The translations under genes and the position numbers were made by a program. From contig NC_070566.1 in assembly GCF_026914185.1 (NCBI RefSeq), positions 1,426,001 to 1,490,000 on the forward strand: a DNA stretch of 64,000 bases, read 5' to 3'. Below, one piece after another: positions 56,597 to 64,000 of the stretch. Within the stretch, counting starts at the first letter, position 1; every line of letters starts with the position of its first letter. This DNA is from Puccinia triticina. Its lineage: Eukaryota > Basidiomycota > Pucciniomycetes > Pucciniales > Pucciniaceae. The notes under the pieces are model-generated. The model searched no databases. It was not told the origin of the DNA and saw only the letters and a list, made by a program, of their open reading frames with translations.

Positions 56597-56675
56597 CTAA
56601 TGAGCCTCCACAACGAATTGCTCATATCAACAATCGTTATCTTCTCGCAGGTATTATTTATAGTCTTAAAATAAG

Positions 56676-59150
56676 ATGGTTTCCCAGCTCCTAAAATTAT
56701 TTCTGATTAGTCTACCAGCCCTGGCTACGAGCCAGGGACCAAATAGGGTTTCCGTGTCTGTCTCATCTACTTCATCTTCTTCTGAATCTCACAATAACAC
56801 GACCAGCAGCAATGTGCAATTCACGACAGACATCCCCACCGGCAGTACCACGATCCCAGACGTGAATGGAATTAACACCAACTTCAATCCCGGCACCCCC
56901 ACTAACACTACCATAACCACGGGTGCAAATGGCAGCAACAGTACCTTGACCCCGAATACGAATGGCGGCAGCAACCACAATGCTACCGCAAGCCCAAAGA
57001 AGACAGGGGCAAGAAAGCTAGCCGGGTACTACCCCGTTTACCACGCTGAGGGGCAACCGCTGTCTGAGCTCAGATATGGTCAGTCTTTTCATGATTGATT
57101 GATGACACCTTTGCAGAGGATATTTTTGGAGGAAAGTTTTTGCATATCAAACTGACCAATCCAACGTGTGTTATTTTTCACTCTTCCGGGTGACTATAGA
57201 CCTGTACGATGAGATAACATTTTTCGCGGCGACAACTAACGCCAACTTCACGATTGGCACCGACTCTTTGACCCAAAATGAATGGGATAACTTAGCCTAT
57301 GAGTTTGTCAAGAATTGCAAAAGCCGTAAGCACTAATTCCCATTTTTCTGGCGATTTCCCCTTGTCAACCACAGCTTACCGCCACGTTGATAATCATTGT
57401 AGACTCGGTTTTGCCTACGTACACTGTTGGAGGCTGGGGAGGCTCCAGGTAAGCAATCAATTCTCCCTCCAATTGATCAGCTTGATACTGAAAATTCTCT
57501 CAAAACATTTTAACCATTAGGTACTTTTCACCACTTGTGGCCACTGCCGAGAACCGCACAGCCTTTGCCAATTCAACCATCAGCTTCGCCAAGAAATACG
57601 GCTTTGAGGGAATTGACTTTGATTGGGAATGTAAGTGTTGCTCCTTTCCTCTTTTTTTCTCATTTGGCAACATCCAAACTATGTAATACCAGATGACTCA
57701 TTTTTTTTTTGATGGTGAACAGACGCCGGCATGTGAGTTCACTATTCCCCCATTTCAAGATTACGATAGATTTGCAGAATGAATCAGTCTCAACCAAAAC
57801 GTAATATTATTTGTGGCTTACCAGTCAGGGAATCGGATGCAACATTATCAACGACCAAGACGTCCAGAATCAACAATTGCTCTTCAAGGTAAATATCATG
57901 AAAACCAGCTAGTTTCGTGTGATCTGATTGCTCACGATTCCCCTTCTCCTCCGGCTTGCGCTTATCTCTCACAGGAAGTCAAAACCCAATGGCCTGAGGG
58001 AAAGTTGTCTACCACTCAAAGTATTGCGGGCATTAGAGATCCCAACTACCAACAATTACCGGCCTCCGATGTTACCATCATGTCTCAAGTTGTTGATGAA
58101 GTGTAAGCTGGCCAATGTCACTCCTTCTTCAAAAAAAAAGCGAGCTTCTAAACCCGTTGAATTGTGGATGTCTGATGTTTTACTTGGTCTGATCGCAATA
58201 TTCAACCTCCTCCAGGAGAATCATGGCCTATGATGGTAAATTTTGAGCTTTCCAAAATGTTTCCGCTTCCCAGCTGGTTCATCCTACAGCACAAAACTGA
58301 TCATTCTGTTTCTCAACTCGCACGTAGTTCACGGCAGCTGGACCAAGACCACCGGACCAAACGCCCCGATCAGAGCACAGTGTGCTGATCCTGAAAACCA
58401 ACTATCCGTTGAGAGTGCCATTGAAGTCTACCTCAAGCAAGGGTTCAAACCGGAACAACTGAGCTTAGGAATCCCCGGTTACGCCAAAACTTGGACCTTG
58501 ACTAAGCCCGAACTCACTCCCAGAATCGTTGGCAACTACACCAGTTACTACTACCAAAACTTCACCGGTATTCCGGTGAGCATTTAGAACCACACCAAAG
58601 TCACCAGAAACTTGATGATCTGATACCCAATTTTTTTTCTCACATAGGCTGGAGGCAAATATGATGACCAACCTGGTTTAGATGTTTGTGGGCAAAAAAC
58701 AGGTTACGGTGGTTCATGGCTCGTCACAGAATTAGTAGATGCTGGTTACTTGAGCGAAGATGAAACCAGTGGAGGAAAAGGATTCACCAAGTATTACGAC
58801 GAATGTTCTGGAGAGGTTTGTTCTCATGTCTTTCCCGGGCATACGGAAGAATGTTCTGATGGGCCTTGTGTATTACATTTTGTTTCTTCTTTAGCCATTC
58901 CTTGCTAGCGATTCCACTTTGGTCAGTTATGATGATACCGAAAGCACCGTCTCTAAGGTGGTATATGCCAAATCCAAGGGCTTAGCGGGTGTCTTTTTGT
59001 AAGTGTTCCATAAAAACTTGATCAATACCCGCAAGATCTCTAAGCCTGTGCCATTGCGGGTCACTAATTGCACATCATTTTATCAGCTTCAACACCATGG
59101 GTCCGAGGGACAGCACAGTCAAGGCAGCCAGGACGGCCTTACTCAACTAA
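56676..59150 (+). CDS. GH18 chitinase, paralogue 2, complete active site
   Basis: Twelve exons: 56676-57078, 57200-57325, 57403-57448, 57521-57630, 57723-57732, 57825-57888, 57975-58102, 58216-58235, 58328-58575, 58648-58815, 58895-58998 and 59087-59150. They join in phase to 496 codons. Signal peptide (MVSQLLKLFLISLPALA), Ser/Thr/Asn-rich linker to about residue 112, then the GH18 barrel: KLAGYYPVYH, the SxGG-like VGGWGGS, catalytic GIDFDWE (Glu228), MAYD (Tyr301), GIPGYAKTW (Tyr354), and a last strand GVFFFNTMG. The enzyme should cleave beta-1,4 linkages of chitin outside the cell, for wall remodelling. Introns are at the same positions as in paralogue 1, so the pair arose by duplication; the 5' flanks are also related. 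The 10-nt fifth exon carries the residues right after the catalytic Glu. Confidence 0.93.
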
Positions 59151-59670
59151 AATGATCTCCTCGATTCCAGTAATCCAGAGGCATGGTGATTTATGTGTAT
59201 ATATTTACATCTTGGGGATCATGTTTCATCCGTTCACCCTCTCAACATTCATTTAGATACTTTGACAATCATGTCATCATCCTATACAGCCTTTTCTACG
59301 CATTCTCGTCATCCAAAACACAACAGCAAGAAAACACATTGCATCACCCTCACTTTGTTTATGTCTTGTATTTTTGGTTTGGGTCTTTGCTTTATGTCTG
59401 AGGTATATGTGAATATATAGGTTCTTTGCATGAGGTTTTGATTTGTGTCTACGGTACATATGCCTCTTCAATCATAGGTGGAGCCTTTGAAAGGTGTTGT
59501 CTGCTGTTGTCTCGGGTCAACATAGAGGGCGGGGCGGCCCAGTCCATGAGAATCCGCCTGTGTCAGAACAGGGCTGGCGGGGTGAAAACTAGAGTCTACA
59601 TACCTGAGGCTGCGCGGAGGCCTTTAACCATCCGCTTCCAGAAACAAGACTCCAAGACCGCCTCGACAAG
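59151..59670. other. 3' flank, no gene seen
   Basis: 3' untranslated region and spacer. A short frame at 59426-59674 has no recognisable content. Confidence 0.3.
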
Positions 59671-60042
59671 ATGACCGCAGAAGAGCGAGAACGCTATCGG
59701 ACAAACATTTAGCAATCACCCCTTGTTGCGCTTAACAGCAAGAACCGCCGCCTCATTGTTGACAAAACCTCGCCAGAGTCGATGTGGTGGTTTAAAGAGT
59801 TGTGTGAGGAGATATCGAGAGAGGTGGATGGCAGGTGTCCAACAGCCTCGAAACCAAAAGTGGCGGCGTGCACTGCAGTTTAGGTAGTTCAGTGTCTGCC
59901 GCGCGATGAAGTCGAGACGCTACTCAATCACTTCCAAGACATCGGAATCAAGGCGCTGAACGGAGCGATACAGCTGCTGAATCCCAAGAGACACAAGATC
60001 GAATTCGCCGGGCTGTCTTCGATAGTGGACGTGGAGTTCTGA
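59671..60042 (+). pseudogene. Open frame broken by two TAG codons, unknown family
   Basis: One frame runs from ATG 59671 to a TGA at 60040-60042, interrupted only by TAG at 59710-59712 and 59881-59883. Composition on both sides is protein-like: TAEERERYR, NRRLIVDKTSPESMWWFKEL, CLPRDEVETLLNHFQDIGI and RHKIEFAGLSSIVDVEF. No shift of frame is needed, and no intron that would remove both stops is evident. I do not recognise the family. The simplest reading is a young pseudogene; sequencing error at one or both sites is possible. Confidence 0.45.
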
Positions 60043-60768
60043 AGAGCTAAGTGCTGGGAGTTGGTAGGGAGTGTTGAGAACAGCTGTCCGGGGTTAGAAG
60101 CCAGAAAGCAAGTTAGGGGATGAGGTTTATGATTTTTTTACGGTACGAGCTGTCCTGTCTACAAGTTCGCAAGAGTTGCGAGTACACAAATTTTCTGCGA
60201 TGTTGAACGAGTTGTCTGACTTGTTTAGACAAGATGGAATTTGTATGAATCGATGAGATGAGACGAACAGCAATATTTCAGCTACAATGATGTGATTGAA
60301 TCCGAGCAATAAAGGCTTGCGATATACTTAGTTGGAGGCTGAGTACGAACAATAAGCCATATGAAAACAGACAGACAGAGGGACCAAGGCGAGGTGTTTT
60401 ACAATACATAATCGAGGTGACAGGGCAAACACATCCTGCCCCAGATGCACGATAGCTCAGGCATGCCCACTGTGTCGGGCTGGCTGGCTGGCTGATCCCT
60501 GTTCCCGGAACCACCCATCATCCTGGTCATCTCGTTATCTGGCAGCCACCTTTTCTGTGGAGTGGGCTGATCTTTACAGAATCTCTCCATTTTGTGTACA
60601 TAACTGTTACGTCTAGATTAGCGCTTTCATGATGGATTTGACGGGGAATCGTTGATGGCAGTTTCAGCAAAGCCTACATTCAGGCACGCCTTTCCTTTGC
60701 CTAAGAGAGAGAGAGAGAGAAGATGCCGATCGAATTCAGTGGTATGAATTAATCGGAAGATATATTTT
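60043..60768. other. Gene-free stretch
   Basis: No supportable gene. (GA)n run at about 60703-60721. Confidence 0.35.
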
Positions 60769-61366
60769 CTAAGAAACCAACAGACCTTTAGATTTGCTGG
60801 GTTCAGCTTCGTATGCGTTCGGAGATCGAGGAGGGGTGGGCAGTGAATGGGATTGGGCGGGTTGACTGGGTGAGCCCAGTCGGGCTTGGGTGGTGGAGTT
60901 GGTCGAAGGACGTGGTCTGGGGGCTGGGGAACGTGATGGACAGCAATCCGAATCGGAGTGATCAGACTCGTCGGAAGATTCGTCGAAAGCCTTGGGCTTG
61001 TTGTAGATACAACAGACTAAAAGGACCAAGAAAGTAGATTGAGTGGCAAAAAAAGAAGACGAGAGGGCTGGGGAGGGGAATCATCTGACCTTTGCTCTTC
61101 TTCCGACCAAGGCCTTCGTTATCAACCACGTTTTCTTGCCACTGCACTCGGGGTTGGCGAGGTAGCTGAGAGTCTTGGAGTGGTCCTGCACGGAGAATGA
61201 GGGTGGGAGCAGTGTTGGGGTTGTTTGCGTGGTTTTCGTTCTGCGGGCCGCTGCTGCTGCTGCTGTCCTGGTCGATTACCATCGTGAGTGAGCCACGAGC
61301 GGCTGCCAATCGGTCGTTCTGGCGGACATCGGTGGGATTAGACTGGCTGTGGCGGGGAAGATGCAT
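60769..61366 (-). CDS. YPI1: YPI1 / PPP1R11-type protein phosphatase 1 inhibitor
   Basis: Two exons on the minus strand, 61366-61090 and 61016-60769, join in phase across a 73-nt GT-AG intron to 174 codons. The family signature spans the junction: VQWQENVVDNEGLGRKKSK, then VCCIYNKPKAFDESSDESD. This is the conserved core of yeast Ypi1 and animal inhibitor-3, small largely disordered nuclear proteins that bind and regulate type-1 phosphatase (Glc7/PP1). VQW lies where the PP1-docking motif (RVxW-like) is expected. The N-terminus is Asp/Ser-rich, with the RGSLTMVI strand typical of the fungal proteins. The C-terminus is Pro/Ser-rich and disordered. The last few residues are uncertain because a further intron at the GGTCTG near 60788 cannot be excluded. 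Confidence 0.9.
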
Positions 61367-61888
61367 GGCAGCTGTGGGTCAGAAGGGGTGGATGGGGAGG
61401 GGTCAGATGGAGAATGAGCTCAACGGGATATCGCTCGGCATGGTCTTCGTCTCCGTCCCGCCTGGTTCGCGCGCGGAGGGTCTGCAGCCTCACACCCCGC
61501 ACCAAGTTACACAAGCTCGGCTTTCGCGAACACCCCCGGCGGGCCGACGGAGACTACATTTGTGCCAACTGCCAAGGGATTCCACGAAATTACACTTGAA
61601 AAAAATAAACGGAGTCCACCTCAGCAGTAACGACCGCCGAGCACCGCTGCGCAGTCATCGTAACCTGGAGCCATCAAGACCGGCGACTATCCCACACCAT
61701 CATCTCCTCAGCGCCCAGGCTGCAGCTACATACTATGTATGTAGGCCACCTTTGTTATTTCAAATATCTGTGCTTCGGTCTTCGTCTGCAGTAGTTTTCG
61801 TCTTTTTTTTCAGTGAGTTCGCAATTCTTGCCAAGGACAATCCGGTCTGGCTAAGGCAGTTTGTCAAGATATTTAACTGGTCGACCTC
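61367..61888. promoter_or_regulatory. Divergent promoter region of YPI1 and the acetyl-CoA transporter
   Basis: 522 bp between two divergent ATGs. Overlapping short frames (61414-61892) lack family content. It includes CT-rich runs just before the transporter ATG. Confidence 0.4.
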
Positions 61889-64000
61889 ATGACGACTCGC
61901 TGGGGAAACCGGTTTGCTGTTCTGGAAAGCCATCACGGCGAAGACGACGAGCCCGAATCGCCCAAGAACAAGAACAAGGAGAGCAAGAGCGTCCTGCCGG
62001 GATCGCCCAAGAAAGCCATCAACGAACAAGGTCGATCGAGCTCAGTCTCGAGGAACAAGCAAACCGGACAGCCGAAGAACAAGATGGCCACCCGGCCGGT
62101 CGAAGTTTCAGATCAGATGGCCGTCGGTCTGCGCGGCCGAAACACCGCCCCGACCCAATCTGATGACGATTTACTCGAGAAAGGCGCCGGGAAAGCCAGC
62201 ACCCCTCCTCCTACCTCCGAAAAAAATCACGCCCGAGTCGCTAAGAAAAAGTCCAAAAATCTCATCAAACTCTCCAAAAGGGATGCCAAACTTTCCGAAC
62301 CCCATCCCCCCGCGCCATCCATGGCCGCCCTTTCGTCGAAGGATAAACGGGCAATGGCCCTCTTGGTCGTCTTGTGTAAGTCATTTCTCCAACTTGCTCT
62401 CACTCTCTTCGCCACTTTCCTTTCTTTTTCTTTTCTTCATCAATACGCGCAATCTGATTGATTCCTCATTTTAGATATGCTTCAGGGTATCCCCGTCGGT
62501 CTGGCGTTTGGATCGGTCCCATTCTTACTGCGAGCACGATTGTCATACACACAAATCGGGCTGTTCTCGCTGGCCTCATATCCGTACTCGTTGAAGCTTC
62601 TATGGTCGCCGATCGTCGACTCGTGCTACTTCCCTAGCATCGGCCGACGAAAATCCTGGATCATCCCCGTCCAGGCCCTTGTTGGTGTCACCCTATGGTG
62701 GCTAGGCGACCACGTCAGCGTCCTCATGGATGCTGAGATCCCTGACGTCAAAACCTTAACCGTCCTGTTTTTCACTCTCGTCATGTTTGCGGCTACTCAA
62801 GACATTGCTGTCGATGGCTGGGCTTTAGAATTACTCTCTCAGGACAATCTATCCTATGCATCAACCGCACAAACCGTAGGATTGAACATAGGATGTCAGT
62901 AATTTTTCTTTTTTTTTAAAAAAAAAAAAAAAACATCAATCTCTAACTAGTCGACTGACTTTTTTTTTTGTGGTAGACTTCCTCTCGTTCACCGTCTTTC
63001 TGGCTTTCAATAGTCTTGAATTTAGTAACAATCGATGCCGGAGCTTGTTCGGCTTCCCCATCCAAGATTATCATGACGCTATCGGGTTACTTGAAGTTCG
63101 GGGGCGTCTGCTTCATACTAGTGACCCTATACCTAAGTTTCTTTCAAACCGAGGATCCGGTCGATAAAGACTCGCCAGAATCTAACATGGATGTCAAGAA
63201 GGTTTACCAGATCATGTATGAGATTTGCAAGTTAAAACACGTCCAAAGCTTCATCCTTCTACACTGTATCGCCAAGTTGGGTGTCAGTGTCAATGACGCT
63301 GCGACCAGTCTGAAACTTCTCGAGAAAGGCTTGAGTAAAGAGGATATGGCACTCAGCGTCCTCATCGATTTTCCATTCCAAATCTTCTTGGGTTACTTTG
63401 CTGCGAAATGGAGCAGCGGAGATAAACCCTTGCAGCCGGTGAGTGGCCTTGGGACCTTCCCAACCAGTGCATTATCTCACTTATACCACCTGCTTACACG
63501 TCCTCTTTCGTTATTTTTAACCAGTGGATCTGGGCCATGTGGTTTAGATTGGCCTTCAGCGCATGGAATGTCGGACTGGTCTACTTTTTTCCCGAGGCTA
63601 AACCACTCTCAAACTCATATTTCATACTGGTGATTGCCTCTACGGTCATGTCAAGTTTTGCTAGGTATGCTATTGTTATCCTGAATCCACACTTGGTGAT
63701 TCTTCCTAACCCGTCTCTTTCATACCACTTTTAAAGCACCGTCCAATTTGTCGGGATATCAGCCTTCCACACTCAAATTGCAGACCCCCTGATCGGAGGC
63801 ACTTATATGACCGTAAGCTGGCTCGCCAAGCACAACAACTGCCGTGAGATCGCGTGTCCTCATTCATTTTATCTTTCCCGCTCTTCTCCCTGCCTCTCAG
63901 TTACTCAATACCGTCTCCAACCTCGGAGGGACTTGGCCCAAGTACTTTGTCCTGAAGGGCGTCGACTTCTTCACCGAGGCAAATTGTTTGATTCCGAATG
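61889..64000 (+). CDS. Acetyl-CoA transporter (SLC33A1/AT-1 family), 3' end outside the window
   Basis: Exons seen: 61889-62375, 62475-62894, 62977-about 63438, about 63526-63666, then 63738-63811 and from 63901 to the window end, where the gene is cut. The N-terminal 150 residues are charged and disordered. The membrane part follows with LQGIPVGLAFGSVPFLL, SYPYSLKLLWSPIVDS, GRRKSWI, the hallmark ATQDIAVDGWALELLS, GYFLSFTVFLAFNS, and later LLNTVSNLGGTWPKYF. These belong to the AT-1 family that moves acetyl-CoA into the ER/Golgi lumen for acetylation of glycans and proteins. Exon 3 is odd: FLAFNSLEFSN is in one frame and the following TLSGYLKFGG is in another. A 73-nt intron (62994-63066) could restore the frame only by deleting the conserved FLAFNS piece. 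Confidence 0.88.

Larger units (their letters stand above)
55516..56675. other. 5' flank of chitinase paralogue 2
   Basis: No supportable gene. It contains foldback copy D (56110-56198). A TATA-like CTATAAATATGGCAGGG lies at 56580-56596, about 90 bp before the ATG, with a similar sequence at the same place before paralogue 1. Confidence 0.4.

Overview
The window looks like nuclear DNA of a basidiomycete, most likely a rust fungus (Pucciniales). The protein-coding genes have many short introns (about 50-130 nt), compact housekeeping genes sit as islands between large repeat-rich tracts, and transposons make up much of the rest. The rust assignment is inferred from gene architecture and repeat load; I ran no database search.

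Housekeeping islands, with exon chains read by hand and all splice phases checked: a SHR3-type ER permease chaperone (7.9-8.8 kb, +), a Golgi GDP-mannose transporter (19.1-20.7 kb, +), a tiny ECM15/UPF0045-type gene that contains a 5-nt microexon (21.6-22.7 kb, +), a small mitochondrial coiled-coil protein (23.9-24.9 kb, -) head-to-head with the RNase P/MRP subunit POP1 (25.1-28.75 kb, +), a YPI1-type PP1 inhibitor (60.8-61.4 kb, -) head-to-head with an acetyl-CoA transporter cut by the window end (61.9 kb to the end, +). Two paralogous 12-exon secreted GH18 chitinases (49.0-51.5 and 56.7-59.15 kb, +) have identical intron positions. The first has lost active-site tyrosines while its reading frame stays intact. 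A secreted, repeat-rich Gly/Pro/Thr/Ser protein lies at 30.0-32.1 kb (-). Two further intact genes of unknown function lie at 13.4-14.5 kb (-) and 45.5-47.4 kb (+).

Mobile DNA: a DIRS-type reverse transcriptase/RNase H (10.1-11.9 kb); a 1631-codon DNA transposase whose last exon continues in frame into an OTU cysteine-protease domain (39.15-44.6 kb, -); three non-autonomous elements with about 12-bp hAT-like inverted ends, perfect 8-bp target duplications, GGGTACCC-rich shoulders and an internal array of palindromic units (3678-5035, 6109-6846, 51650-52269); a 482-bp element nested in the first of these; several MITE and foldback families; satellites; and a possible tRNA-derived SINE with a roughly 530-bp A-rich tail directly behind a gene.

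The observations I rate highest are the palindrome-array hAT-like family, in which the same ends carry two unrelated palindromic cargoes, the transposase-OTU fusion, the 5-nt microexon and the chitinase paralogue with a rewritten active site. The remaining long stretches (0.6-7.4, 14.5-19.0, 32.1-38.8, 52.3-56.7 kb) hold repeats and no gene I can support.
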